Shown here one piece after another: positions 44,901-54,900 of a stretch of 64,000 bases of DNA. The notes beneath the pieces are model-generated. The model saw nothing but the letters and a program-made list of their open reading frames with translations, was not told the origin of the DNA and did not search any database. Each line of letters begins with the position of its first letter. The first letter of the stretch is position 1. The position numbers were made by a program, and so were the translations under genes. The stretch covers positions 30,366 through 94,365 of the forward strand of contig NZ_JALJYC010000006.1 of NCBI RefSeq assembly GCF_024170405.1. The letters run 5' to 3'. Source of the stretch: Neisseria perflava. GTDB lineage: Bacteria; Pseudomonadota; Gammaproteobacteria; Burkholderiales; Neisseriaceae.

Positions 44901-45227
44901 CTGAAATTCATCGCTGCGGAACAAGCCCAACAGCCGCCAGCGCATGACTTCCGGCGCAAACGGGCTGAGCGCGGGAATGCCGGGGATAAATTCACGCATC
45001 AGCCGCCAAGTCAGACCCGCAGGCAGACTGAAACGCAGATTCGCCGCCACGCCTGTTTCCTTCGCCAAAAAGCTGCTCAAATAGCGGCGCATACCCTGAC
45101 TCTGCACCACAATCTCCTCCGCCGCCAGCGCATGCGACAGCGGCCGCACCTGCTGGATTTTGGCAAACAAGGCGGCAAGGTTTTCCAAGCGGTTGGATTG
45201 ATAGAGATAGAATTTGGATTCGGACAT
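41943..45227 (-). CDS. recC: Exodeoxyribonuclease V subunit gamma
   Basis: The 1,094-residue subunit of the RecBCD helicase-nuclease starts MSESKFYLYQSNRLENLAALF and shows RecC features: QSQGMRRYLSSFLA, AGLTWRLMREFIP, FVFGISTMAPMYLQLLQKLSEH, LRELQILKDQILQ, FCSMVPMRSLPFKVLCLLGLNDGDFPR and the C-terminal nuclease-like fold. RecC recognises Chi and channels DNA. The ATG at 45227 is used; the frame extends upstream across non-coding sequence. Six DUSs lie in the gene (41955, 42360, 42571, 42972, 44259, 44894). recB and recD are not in the window. Confidence 0.94.
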   Translation of the reverse strand: MSESKFYLYQSNRLENLAALFAKIQQVRPLSHALAAEEIVVQSQGMRRYLSSFLAKETGVAANLRFSLPAGLTWRLMREFIPGIPALSPFAPEVMRWRLLGLFRSDEFQTASEFAHSRAALQSYLGSGESADYQLAGQLADIFDQYLVYRPDWIDAWQAGKLLDLGGDEVWQAQLWRFLDDGRQSAPHRVALWEQLLAALSADKLPERFFVFGISTMAPMYLQLLQKLSEHCEVFVFALNPSEQYWGNVIEAAQMLKGADEVDLSAAGHPLLALLGKQGRDFFDFLSEIELETPVFEDSFAENGGSLLHRLQYDIQTLNMPSESFKATPDAAGQLNDGSIRMVSVHSPLRELQILKDQILQILHEHPDWQPHDIAVLTPNIEPYSPFIQAVFGQAQAGAQALPYSLSDVKLSRRQPLLYALEQVLDVLESRFEVDKVLPLLESRLILDRFELTADDLPLLHDTIADLNVHWGLDAAMRGADDGDTLFTWQQALERMILGWMLPQGGNPVWHNISAWYGDINQIGVFSRFAAFIRALADTAALWRQSAGVAEWTERVRHLINALFLPGNDDQYALQQFEQALAKWQEEAALAEFAGELPQHTVIRHIRRFLESESQAGFLRGGITFCSMVPMRSLPFKVLCLLGLNDGDFPRNTKAAAFDLIARHPQKGDRARRDDDRYLFLEALISAREILYLSYVGRSVRNDDELAPSALVSELVDTVAAMTGRRSKDLLEHWVVQHPLQAFSHRYFRPSEKTDEAAPHLSSTRQDYADALNRLSPAAEPFFSRPLAEEGESAAIVQQNELVSFWKNPVKAWLRQTLAWKAPYHDEAWESAEPFEPQEREKIADAYLDARRRHEDFAATAVRLDAESLLPAGELGQLWQQRFQTAAKHVSQDLLDSPQRAPYAYELTLGGHTLQGSVNDLYQAGRIVFQNKKINAPDQIGLLLEHLIFCAVRPSECDSLITSLVSEGETAVYPEIPQNQAQEMLAKWLDYYRLGQSRPLPFFAKTGLAAADEYIKKEDWEAAKAKAFKAYQDSKGAHGKTLKGQGSYTEVALVFGQDETSPPDTLLFANMVKDLLVPLVAAVGGNVRPSEDSE

Positions 45228-45416
45228 GGCGTTGGATAGGAAAGGTAAAAACGTATTCGGATTATAAAGGCCGTCTGAAAAAATGGGGCAGATTTTCAGA
45301 CGGCATAGGCAGTCGAAGATAGGTTTTTTGCGTTTTATCAATACAGCCCGCCCGTTTTCCGCTACAATCCCGCCCGAAACATTCATCTGAAAACCATATT
45401 ATAAAAACCATTTGCC

Positions 45417-46865
45417 ATGAACACACCCGATTCCGCTTCCCCGCCCGCTTCTGCCAGCCTGAATACCCGCGCCCACCGCCGCTATCTGACTGTTTGGCGC
45501 TGGCATTTTTACGCCGGTATTTTTGTGACCCCGTTTCTTATACTGCTCTCGGCCACCGGCCTCGCCATGCTGCTGTTTGCCAACATCAGCGGGCGCGAGG
45601 GCGAACGGATTGCCGTAACGCCGCAAGCCGCCGTCCGGCCGCTGTCGGTACAGGCTGAGGCTGCGCGCGCGGCGCTGCATTCCGACACGGCGCAAGTGGT
45701 GCAATACATCGCGCCGCGTGCCGACGATATGGTGGCGGTATTCCGCGTTAATGATGGCGGCAAAGCGGTAATGGCGGCGGTCGATCCCTATACCGCCCAA
45801 GTCGTCAAAACTTATCCGCGCAACAGCGATTGGTATCATCTGATGGATGAAATCCACAGCGATATTTTGCTGGGCACGTTCGGCGATTTTCTGTTGGAAA
45901 CCGCCGCTTCGCTGACAATTTTGCTGATTCTGAGCGGCTGGTATCTTTGGTGGCACAAGCAAAGCCGTCAGCAGGGTGGCCTGAATACGCTGAAAGCCAT
46001 GCTGCTGCCCGCCCTCGGCAAAGGCCGCAACGCCTGGCGCAGTATTCACGGCGCACTTGGCACTTGGGTCTCCTTGATTTTATTGCTGTTTTGCCTATCG
46101 GGTATCGCATGGGCGGGTATTTGGGGCGGCAAGGCGGTGCAGGCATGGAGCCAGTTTCCGGCGGGCAAATGGGGTGTGGCACCCAATCCCGAATCGGATG
46201 TCGTGACCTACGGCAAACTCTTGAACGACGGCAAAACCAAAGAAGTGCCGTGGGTATTGGAATTAACCCCCATGCCGCAATCGGGTACGACTTTAGGTTC
46301 AGACGGCATCAACCCCGATGAGCCGATGACGCTGGAAACCGTTGACCGCTACGCCCACGAAATCGGCTTCAAAGGCCGCTACCAGCTCAATCTGCCGCAG
46401 GGCGAAACCGGCGTGTGGACACTCAGCCAAGACTCGATGAGCTACGACGGCAACAGCCCCTTTATCGACCGCACGGCGCACATCGACCAATACAGCGGCA
46501 AGCTCTTGGCCGACATCCGTTATGATGATTACAACACCTTCGGCAAATTTATGGCGGTCAGCATTGCGCTGCATATGGGCATGCTCGGCTGGTGGAGTGT
46601 GGCGGCAAATGTGGTATTTTGTTTGGCAGTCATCCTTATCTGCGTCAGCGGCTGGGTAATGTGGTGGAAACGCCGCCCCAGCGCTGCCGTCGGCCTTGTT
46701 CCGCCCGCGCAAAAGCTCAACCTGCCGCCGTTTTGGGCGATGGCGCTGCCGCTTTTGGCAGTGGCGGTGGTTTTCCCGACGGCAATCATGGCGATTTTGG
46801 CGGTGTGGCTGCTGGACAAACTGATTATTTCCCGTATTCCGGCCTTGTCGCACTGGTTTAAATAA
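45417..46865 (+). CDS. PepSY-associated TM domain protein (PiuB-like)
   Basis: The 482-residue inner-membrane protein has four to five helices: near residues 30-56 (FYAGIFVTPFLILLSATGLAML), about 160-185, about 210-240 and a C-terminal pair. It has YRRYLTVWRWHFYAG-type N-terminus, WYHLMDEIHSDILLG, RNAWRSIHGALGTW and TFGKFMAVSIALHMGMLGWW. Conserved His in HFY, EIHSD, SIHG and ALHMG may bind haem or metal, as in PepSY iron-uptake proteins, some acting as ferric reductases. No receptor is adjacent. Divergent from recC. Confidence 0.85.
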   Translation: MNTPDSASPPASASLNTRAHRRYLTVWRWHFYAGIFVTPFLILLSATGLAMLLFANISGREGERIAVTPQAAVRPLSVQAEAARAALHSDTAQVVQYIAPRADDMVAVFRVNDGGKAVMAAVDPYTAQVVKTYPRNSDWYHLMDEIHSDILLGTFGDFLLETAASLTILLILSGWYLWWHKQSRQQGGLNTLKAMLLPALGKGRNAWRSIHGALGTWVSLILLLFCLSGIAWAGIWGGKAVQAWSQFPAGKWGVAPNPESDVVTYGKLLNDGKTKEVPWVLELTPMPQSGTTLGSDGINPDEPMTLETVDRYAHEIGFKGRYQLNLPQGETGVWTLSQDSMSYDGNSPFIDRTAHIDQYSGKLLADIRYDDYNTFGKFMAVSIALHMGMLGWWSVAANVVFCLAVILICVSGWVMWWKRRPSAAVGLVPPAQKLNLPPFWAMALPLLAVAVVFPTAIMAILAVWLLDKLIISRIPALSHWFK

Positions 46866-46878
46866 AATAAAGGCAAAA

Positions 46879-46941
46879 AGGCCGTCTGAACAGGCGTTAC
46901 AGAAATCTACGATTTCGTTTTAACGCCTGTTCAGACGGCCT
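46879..46941. repeat. DUS-capped nested hairpin, copy e
   Basis: The most perfect copy: a 21-base outer stem that includes the AG-form uptake sequence and CAGGCGTTA, enclosing GAAATC-TAC-GATTTC. It lies between convergent genes. Confidence 0.88.
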
Positions 46942-46966
46942 TTGCTTTTACGCTTTAAAACAACCC

Positions 46967-48121
46967 TTAATCCTGAGTCAATCCGATAATCAAATCCTGA
47001 TAAAAATCAGAGAATTTCAGGTAGTTTTCTTTCCAAACATACTCGTTGGCCTTGTGCGCCATAAAGGTTTCGCCCGGGCCGAACATCATAAATGGGAAGT
47101 CTTTACCCTTGCCGCGCAGCAGGTTGGAAGCGTCGGTCACCCCAGTCGAGCCTTGGATGGTCACGTCTTTGCCGAAATATTTTTTCGACAATTCGATGGT
47201 CAAATCCACCATTTTCGATTTGCCGGTGGTAAAGACCGACGGCAGCGACATGGTCACTTCCACTTGGATTTGCGAACCGCGCTCGGCGTTGTATTTAGCC
47301 GCCAAATCTTGGAAGATTTGGATAACTTCGTCGTTGTCAAACTCAGGAATGGTGCGGCAGTTGATTTGCGCCACGGCTTTGTCGGGAATAGAGTTGACCT
47401 GAGTACCGCCCTCGATGATGGTGGTGGACATTACCAAACGGCCGAGAATTTCGTTGCTGCGAGTGTCGCCGTTGCAGATTTTATCTACTTCCAACAAATA
47501 GGCCATCAACGGATTGATGGCGTTGTAGCCCTTGTCCGGCATGGAGGAGTGCGCAGCCACGCCGAGCGAGGTGATTTTGAAGTTGAGCGAACCTTTGTGA
47601 GAATAAATAATCACGTCGCACGACGGCTCGGCTACCCACAGGCATTCCACGTCCTGCATATAGCCTTCTTCATACAGTTTTTTCGAACCGGCCGCGCCGA
47701 CTTCCTCGCCGGTGGTCGCCATAAACTTAACCGTGCCTTTGGGCAGGGTATTGTTTTCTTTCAATTCAATCAAGGCGATGGCCAAATCCAACAAGCCGGC
47801 TTTCATGTCGTTGGTGCCGCGACCGAAGAGTTTGCCGTCTTTTTCCACCAGCTCGAAAGGATCGGTGTCCCAGTCGTCCAGATTGCCCGGCGACACCACG
47901 TCCATATGGCCGGAAATGCCGATAACGGGTTTGCCCGAACCGATTTGCGCCACCAGATTGACACGTTTTTCGGTAACCGGAATGATTTGTGAATCAATGC
48001 CATATTGCGCAAACAGTTTTTTCAAATACTCGGCAACTTCGATTTCATTGTCGTTGACCGACTTCATCGCCACCAAGTCTTTCAATAAATCCAGCTTCTC
48101 TTGCTCGGTAAATTTTTTCAT
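46967..48121 (-). CDS. M20 family metallopeptidase (ArgE/DapE type)
   Basis: The 384-residue cytoplasmic hydrolase has all M20 zinc ligands in sequence order: SGHMDVV (His), RGTNDMKAG (Asp), TTGEEVGAAG (Glu-Glu), AEPSCDV and the final PGETFMAHKANEY (His). It would deacylate an N-acyl amino acid or dipeptide; DapE-, ArgE- or PepV-like specificity cannot be chosen. The ATG at 48121 follows GGAGTG. The sequence reads more like DapE/ArgE proteins of lactobacilli and streptococci, and the gene contains no DUS, so acquisition from a Firmicute is a possibility. Confidence 0.88.
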   Translation of the reverse strand: MKKFTEQEKLDLLKDLVAMKSVNDNEIEVAEYLKKLFAQYGIDSQIIPVTEKRVNLVAQIGSGKPVIGISGHMDVVSPGNLDDWDTDPFELVEKDGKLFGRGTNDMKAGLLDLAIALIELKENNTLPKGTVKFMATTGEEVGAAGSKKLYEEGYMQDVECLWVAEPSCDVIIYSHKGSLNFKITSLGVAAHSSMPDKGYNAINPLMAYLLEVDKICNGDTRSNEILGRLVMSTTIIEGGTQVNSIPDKAVAQINCRTIPEFDNDEVIQIFQDLAAKYNAERGSQIQVEVTMSLPSVFTTGKSKMVDLTIELSKKYFGKDVTIQGSTGVTDASNLLRGKGKDFPFMMFGPGETFMAHKANEYVWKENYLKFSDFYQDLIIGLTQD

Positions 48122-48370
48122 TGTCACACTCCTTTTGTTAATATCTTTATATTAACGGCGACTACACCGAATTTCAAACCATACACCCTGATTCACGTCA
48201 ACAAAGCGGCGTTTAGGCCGTATGAAAAATTGAAATCGAATAATCGGCGCAGATAGCAGTCACAGAAACAGACAACGCTGGGCAGCGCTTTTTTCAGACG
48301 GCCTTTTCCGCCCGCCGCCGCGCAATTTCCGTTAAAATACGCTTCTTTTGTTTTCCCACCGCCCTGCCCC

Positions 48371-51300
48371 ATGCGCCTGACCCATATCAAACTTTCCGGC
48401 TTCAAATCCTTTACCGACCCGACCACCATCCATGTGCCCGGCCAGTTGGTGGCTGTTATCGGCCCCAACGGGTGCGGCAAATCGAATGTGATTGACGCGG
48501 TGCGCTGGGTGTTGGGCGAAGCCTCGGCCAAGCAGTTGCGCGGCGAGAGTATGCAGGACGTGATTTTCAACGGCGCCGCCACCCGCCGCCCCGCGCCGCG
48601 TGCGTCGGTGGAATTGGTGTTTGACAACAGCGACCACGGCTTGCAGGGCGCGTGGGGGCAGTATGCCGAGGTCAGCATCAAGCGCCAGCTCACGCGGCAG
48701 GGCGAATCGACTTATTTCATCAATAATCAAGTCGTCCGCCGACGCGACATCACCGATTTGTTTTTGGGCACGGGCGTGGGTGCGCGCGGTTATGCCGTCA
48801 TCGAGCAGGGCATGATTTCGCGCATTATCGAAGCGCGGCCGGAAGAATTGCGCGCCTATATCGAAGAGGCGGCGGGCGTGTCCAAATACAAAGAGCGGCG
48901 CCGTGAAACCGAAGGCCGTCTGAAAGACACCCGCGAGCATTTGCAGCGTTTGGCCGATTTGCAGAGCGAGCTGGCGCGGCAGGTGGAAAAGCTGGAAAAG
49001 CAGGCCGAAACCGCCGAGCGTTACCAGAATCTGACCCGCCAACTCAACCAGCAGCAGGATTTGCTCGATTACAGCCAGTGGCAACATTCTTTGAACACCG
49101 CCGACAAAGCCACCGCGCAACACCAATCCTTACAAGCGCAGCAGGACAAAACCGCCGCGCAGGTGCAGGCGCTGGGCGATGAGATTCATGCGCTTCAGGC
49201 GGCGGAGCAGGCGCAGCAGCAAAGCGTACACGATTTGGGCAACCGGCGCGGCGTATTGCGCGAGCAGATTGCGCGCTTGGAAGAGCAAATGCGTCATCAG
49301 CGCAACCTGAGCCAGCGCATCGAGCGCGACCGTCAGGCGGCGCAGGCGCAGTTGCAGCGTATCCATCAGGAGCAGCAGCAGTTGCGCAGCCAGCTGGACG
49401 ACAAGGCCGGCGAAATCGAAGACAAACAAATCGAGCTGGCGGAGCTGGCCATGCAGGTGGCCGAGCATGAAGAGCGTCTGCCCGAATTGGAAGAAGCGCA
49501 AAGCAGCCTGAATACCGCGTTCCAAATCCAGCAGGACGAAAGCGGCCGTCTGAAGCGCGAATTGGCTTTGAAACAGCAGCAGCTTGCCCATGCCCAACAA
49601 AGCGCGCAGCAAAACCAAGCGCGGCAAGGCCGTCTGAAACAGGAAAGCCAAGCACTGAACCTGCCCGACGACGCCGACACCGCCGCCGCGCAGGAGCAGG
49701 CCGAATTGTTACAAACCCAACAAGCGCACTACGAAGAGCGGATTGCAGCCGCCGAAGCGCAGCTTACCGAAGCACGGCAGGCGTTTCAGACGGCCTCCGA
49801 GCGTTTCCAAACCTTGCAGCAGCAACACATCACCCTGACCGCGCAGCAGCAGGCCTTGGCGCAGATTTTGTCGGCGCAGCAGCCGTCTGACGGTTTTTGG
49901 CACGATACGGATTGTGAAAACGCGCCGCAGCTGTGGCAGCACATCACCGTGCCGCAGGAATGGCAGCACGCGCTGGGCATTATCTTGGCCGAACGGCTGC
50001 ACGCCCGCGCCGTGCCCGCCGGTTTTACCCCGCCTCATCCCTTGCCGCAAGGCCGCGCCGCCTGGCTCGACGAAAAACTCAGCGGCGGCGTGAAAAAATC
50101 CCTGCCCGCGCAAGCCCTGCTCAACCAAATCCACGCGCAGCCACCGTTTCAGACGGCCTTGCACCACTGGCTCGACGGCATATTATGCGCCCCGAATCTG
50201 GATTACGCGCTGGCGCACCAAGCCGATTTGAACGGCGGCCAAATCTGGCTCACGCCCGAAGGCCACCAAATCGACAAAGTCGGCGTGTTGCTCTACGCCG
50301 AAGCCGCGCAGGAAAGTTTAATCGCACAAAAAACCCGTTTGGACAATCTGTCCGCCGAACTCGCCGCGCTCACGCCCGAGCTGGCCACCGCCGTGCAGGC
50401 GCGCGACCTTGCCCGCGCCGCGCAGGAAGCCGCCGAAAGCCATCAGCGCAACCTGTTGCAACAGCAAAAACAACACGCGCAGCAATACCATCAGGCGCAA
50501 CAACGCGCCGCCGAGCTTTTATTGCGCACCAATCAAGGTCAAATCCGCCGCGAACACATCGCGCAGGAATTGGCTCAATTAGAAGAAGAGCACATCATTC
50601 TCGAGCAATCTTCAGACGGCCTCGAAGACGACATCGCCACGCTGACCGAAGCCGCCGCCGAATTGGAGCACCAGCAGCAAAGCAGCGCAGCCGACCGCCA
50701 AGCGCAGCAAGGCCGTCTGAAACAGGCGCAACTGGCGCTGTTGGAAGCCAACCGCCGCTACGGTTTGGCAGAAGTGGCCGTACACAAACTGCAACAGCAA
50801 CAGCAGCATTTTCAGCAGCAAATCGACCAACTCGAGCAGCAAACGCTGGACTGGCAGGAGCGTCAGCAGGAATTGGCCTTGGCCTATGAAAGCGAAGCCG
50901 AAAGCGACGAGCAGCATATCCAATTGGAAGAGCTGACCGAATCGGTAGTGCTGCTTGACGAACAATATCTTGAATTGCAAGAGCAGCTCAACCAAACCCA
51001 AGCGCAGGGGCGCGAGCAATACGCCCGCCAGCAAACTTTGCAGGCCAAACTGCCGCAGCTGCAAGCCGCCACGCAAACCGCGCTGTTGCAGCAGCAGGAA
51101 GCGCTGATTAACGCCAAGCGTTTCCACCAAAACCTGAGCGAACGCCATGCCGATTTGGACGCGCTGGCAGAGCTGGCGCAGGAGGCAGGCCGTCTGAACG
51201 TATTAAACAGCAACATCGGCAGCCTGAGCGCGCAAATCCAAGCCTTAGGCGCAGTCAACCTCGCCGCCCTGCAGGAATTGGAAGAAGCGCGCGAACGCGA

Positions 51301-51865
51301 CGGCTATTACCGCAACCAGAGCGAAGACGTGCAGGCCGCGATTGATTTGTTGGAAGAAGCCATCGCGCAAATCGACGACAAAACCAAAGCGCGTTTCAAA
51401 GAAACCTTCAGCGCCGTCAACGAAAAAGTGCAAACCTTCTTCCCCACCCTCTTCGGCGGCGGCGAAGCCACGCTGAAAATGATAGGCGATGATTTGCTCA
51501 CCGCCGGCGTGTCCATCATGGCGCGGCCGCCCGGTAAGAAAAATTCCACCATCCACCTGCTCTCCGGCGGCGAAAAAGCGCTGACCGCCATGAGCTTGGT
51601 GTTTGCCCTCTTCAGCCTCAACCCCGCGCCCTTCTGCCTCTTGGACGAAGTGGACGCGCCGCTGGACGACGCAAACACCTCGCGTTTTTGCAATCTGGTC
51701 AAAGAGATGAGTGCGCAAACGCAGTTCCTCTACATCTCGCACAACCGCCTGACCATGGAAATGGCCGAACAGCTCGTCGGCGTGACCATGCAGGAAAAAG
51801 GCGTGTCGCGGATTGTGGCGGTGGACATCCAACAGGCGCTGCAAATGGCCGAACCGTCAGCTTAA
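48371..51865 (+). CDS. smc: Chromosome segregation protein SMC
   Basis: The 1,164-residue ATPase condenses and separates chromosomes with ScpAB. Walker A GPNGCGKSN is near residue 33, followed by a very long Gln/Glu/Ala-rich coiled coil (about 170-500), a hinge (about 510-650, with WQHALGIILAERLHARAVPAG), a second coil (about 660-1000) and the C-terminal signature HLLSGGEKALTAMSLVFALF with Walker B FCLLDEVDAPLDD. Eight DUSs are read through in frame, several encoding GRLK. Family length is normal. Confidence 0.97.
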   Translation: MRLTHIKLSGFKSFTDPTTIHVPGQLVAVIGPNGCGKSNVIDAVRWVLGEASAKQLRGESMQDVIFNGAATRRPAPRASVELVFDNSDHGLQGAWGQYAEVSIKRQLTRQGESTYFINNQVVRRRDITDLFLGTGVGARGYAVIEQGMISRIIEARPEELRAYIEEAAGVSKYKERRRETEGRLKDTREHLQRLADLQSELARQVEKLEKQAETAERYQNLTRQLNQQQDLLDYSQWQHSLNTADKATAQHQSLQAQQDKTAAQVQALGDEIHALQAAEQAQQQSVHDLGNRRGVLREQIARLEEQMRHQRNLSQRIERDRQAAQAQLQRIHQEQQQLRSQLDDKAGEIEDKQIELAELAMQVAEHEERLPELEEAQSSLNTAFQIQQDESGRLKRELALKQQQLAHAQQSAQQNQARQGRLKQESQALNLPDDADTAAAQEQAELLQTQQAHYEERIAAAEAQLTEARQAFQTASERFQTLQQQHITLTAQQQALAQILSAQQPSDGFWHDTDCENAPQLWQHITVPQEWQHALGIILAERLHARAVPAGFTPPHPLPQGRAAWLDEKLSGGVKKSLPAQALLNQIHAQPPFQTALHHWLDGILCAPNLDYALAHQADLNGGQIWLTPEGHQIDKVGVLLYAEAAQESLIAQKTRLDNLSAELAALTPELATAVQARDLARAAQEAAESHQRNLLQQQKQHAQQYHQAQQRAAELLLRTNQGQIRREHIAQELAQLEEEHIILEQSSDGLEDDIATLTEAAAELEHQQQSSAADRQAQQGRLKQAQLALLEANRRYGLAEVAVHKLQQQQQHFQQQIDQLEQQTLDWQERQQELALAYESEAESDEQHIQLEELTESVVLLDEQYLELQEQLNQTQAQGREQYARQQTLQAKLPQLQAATQTALLQQQEALINAKRFHQNLSERHADLDALAELAQEAGRLNVLNSNIGSLSAQIQALGAVNLAALQELEEARERDGYYRNQSEDVQAAIDLLEEAIAQIDDKTKARFKETFSAVNEKVQTFFPTLFGGGEATLKMIGDDLLTAGVSIMARPPGKKNSTIHLLSGGEKALTAMSLVFALFSLNPAPFCLLDEVDAPLDDANTSRFCNLVKEMSAQTQFLYISHNRLTMEMAEQLVGVTMQEKGVSRIVAVDIQQALQMAEPSA

Positions 51866-51879
51866 CCGTTCGCCAAAAC

Positions 51880-51922
51880 AAAGGCCGTCTGAAAAATCAC
51901 AATGGATTTTTCAGACGGCCTT
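51880..51922. terminator. Inverted-DUS terminator between smc and the beta-helix gene
   Basis: A 17-base stem including AG-form uptake sequences and AAAATC/GATTTT, loop ACAATG, followed by TTTTTTG on the plus strand, between convergent genes. Confidence 0.87.
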
Positions 51923-51939
51923 TTTTGCCTATCAAACAC

Positions 51940-54900
51940 TTACCCCAATACGCTTATGCTCTCGGTCGTATTATCTGCGACGGTCACGATATTACTGCTG
52001 GCCAGCGCGGCATAGACGGCATTGTTGGCGGCGGTTACGGTGTCGCTGACGTTGGACAAGACTTCCTCCAATGTCAAATCCGTGCCGAGGGTGTTGACGC
52101 TGGTTAAATCGTCTCCGTTGTGGGTATTGCCGTCGGCATACACTTCCGCGTCGGTATAGCGCAGCCAGGTTGCATACAGCTTGGTCAAATCAGTGTTGAT
52201 GGTATTGTTGGCAACATAGGCATCGACTTCATCTGTGCCATCGCCCGTGCCGGACACCACCACCAAGCCGTCCCGCAGCGTGGCGTAGAGGTTTAAGGTG
52301 TTGTTGGTCACGTTGTATTCTTCCGCATTGCCAATCAGGTAGGCAAATTCGGCATAGCCGTTGGCTGCTTCGGTGATGGTTAAAGTGTTGCTGTCGATGG
52401 TTACCGAGCCGTGCAAGGCGATGTCGTCTGAGTTTCTTTCCTCTACATACACTGCCACTGCGCCGCTGGCGATGGTGCCGATGGTCATTTCATTGCCGCT
52501 GATGTTAATCGTGCCCGAACCGATACCGTCTTCACCCGTAGTTTTATCTTGCGTGTCGTTAATCACGGCAATCAGGTATTTGGTCGAATCGCCGCTGATA
52601 ACGTTGCCGGTAATGTTCAGGGTGTAATCCATCGAAGTTTCATGATTGCGGAACTCAATAGCATAGGTTTGGATATTATTGTCATACAGCGTCAGGTTAT
52701 TGATGGTATTGTTGCTGATTTCAAAATAACCTGTGTCGGCCGTGTGCAAATCCTGAAATTGGGTATTGGTTTGCACTTGGATGGCTGAATACATATGGTA
52801 AACATAGCCGTCGTTGTCATCGGTTTCCAAACGGAAGGTTTCGTCTTGGGTAATCGTGTTGCCGGTAATGATAACGTTATCCATGGAAAACTGACGGTTA
52901 TACACGGCAATACCGTATAAGCGGTCGCCGTTAAGCGTGTTGTTTTCAATCAGGATATCGGTACCGTCGTGTACGTCCAAGCCCTTGCGGTAGTTGTGGT
53001 CGGTGGTGTTCTCCCGATAGGTAATGCCGTAGTTGTAGCTGCCGGCCATGGTGGTAATGCCGTAGCCGGTACCGCCATCGGCCTCGTGTCCGTTCCAAGC
53101 CAGATAGTTGCCCTCAGCCACAAAATTCTGCTGATAAGCCACCATCGCACCGGCCACGCGGTTGTTGTGCAGATAGCAGTCTTCCAAACGGTTGTTTTCG
53201 CCCAAAGGCAAATCTTCGTAGGTCTCGTCGATTTCGCCGCTTCTGACCCGCGCTTTATAGGTCGAACTACTGCCCTCTTCCTTGGTCAGCGCGTCGGTTG
53301 AGGTAAAGAACACCCCTGCGCGGTTGGCACCCGATACTTCTACTTTGCTGATTAAGGTATTGTCGGCATCATTGACCAAAATACCGCACACTTTGCCGAA
53401 ATAGCTTTCGCCTTCGCGGTAGAAATCATCGTTGGTGTATTCAACGGATAGAGACGCAATGGTTTTGTTGCTTTGTCCGTCAATCAGAATACCAGCATAT
53501 TCGCGGATATCGTCTTCATTGGTGTTGGAATTGAAGACTCCGTCCTGATCCCAGTCAAACTGGATGATGGTTTCGCCCATACCCGCACCAAAAATACCCT
53601 GCACGCCGGATACGGAATCATCAATCACAATCTGTTGGGAAATGTAATACGTGCCGCTGCCCAGATACAGCATGACGCCTTCCAAATGCGCCGCTTCCAA
53701 CGCCGCCTGAATCGCTGCCCAGCTGTCGGTCTGTCCGGTCGGGTCTGCGCCGAAATCTTCAACGCTGATGTAATCGCCATATTCATCGGAAGAATAAATC
53801 CGGTAGCCGTAAGTGCCCAAGCGGTAGGTTTGCTCGCTTGCCGCCGAATCGGTTGATTCCGTTTCCGTATCCGAACCGGAGGTTTGTTCTGCAACCGTTT
53901 GGCCGTCTGAAACGGTGCTGCCACCCTCAACGCTTTCTTCGGCAAGCTGGGTTGCTTCCGCCTCTGTTTCGGCTTCTGCGGCTTCGCTATCAGATTCACT
54001 GGCGGCGTTTTCCCCGCTGCTGTCCGATTCAGCCGATTCACTGGCGCTGCTGTCGGTATCTACCGTTTCCGATATTTCCTGCTCGGTAGAAGTCTCGTCG
54101 GACGTCGTTTCCTCTACGGCGGTTTCTTCCGTTAAAGCCTGTTCCGCCGTATTGTCAGCCTCTTGATTTTCCGTTGTCTCAGCCGTCGCCTCGGAGCTTG
54201 TATCGGTTTCAACATCAGAATCGACAAGAGCCGCTGCCGCGATATTTTTATCGTTTTCCCAATCCGCTGTATCTTCTGCGGTTTCGCTTTGCTCAACCTC
54301 TTCCGCCGTCGCGTCCGATTCCTCCGCCGTTGCCGTTTCAGCAGACTCCTGCGCAGATTCGGTATCGGTATCGGTATCAGTATCAGATGTGACCTCCGTA
54401 ACCGTTTCCGTATCCACACTTGCCGCTGCACCGATATTCTTATCCGCCTCCCGTTCTGCCGTGTCTTCGACAGTCTCGCTTTGTTCAACCTCTTCCGTAA
54501 CGGTTTCTTTAGACTGCTCCTCTTCGGCAGCAGCAGTTTCAGCCGTGTCTGCCGTCTGCTCGGCTTCTTCTTCAGACGTTTCCGCCATTTCCGAATCATC
54601 CGCCGCTGTTTCTTCAAGCGTTTCTACTGCTGCGTCATCGGCAACCGTTTCATTTTGCTCGACATCTTCGCTAGCGGCTTCTACTACTTGCTCTTCGTCA
54701 GCCACAGCAGTTTCAGCCGTGTCTGCCGTCCGCTCAGCTTCCTCGTCAGATGTTTCCGCCATTTCCGAATCAGCCGTCGCAGTTTCTTCAAGCGTTTCTA
54801 CTGTTGCCGCATTCTCGGCAACCGATTCATTTTGCTCACTATCTTCGCTAACGGTTTCTGTTACCTGCTCTTCATCAGCCACAACGGTTTCAACTGTTTC

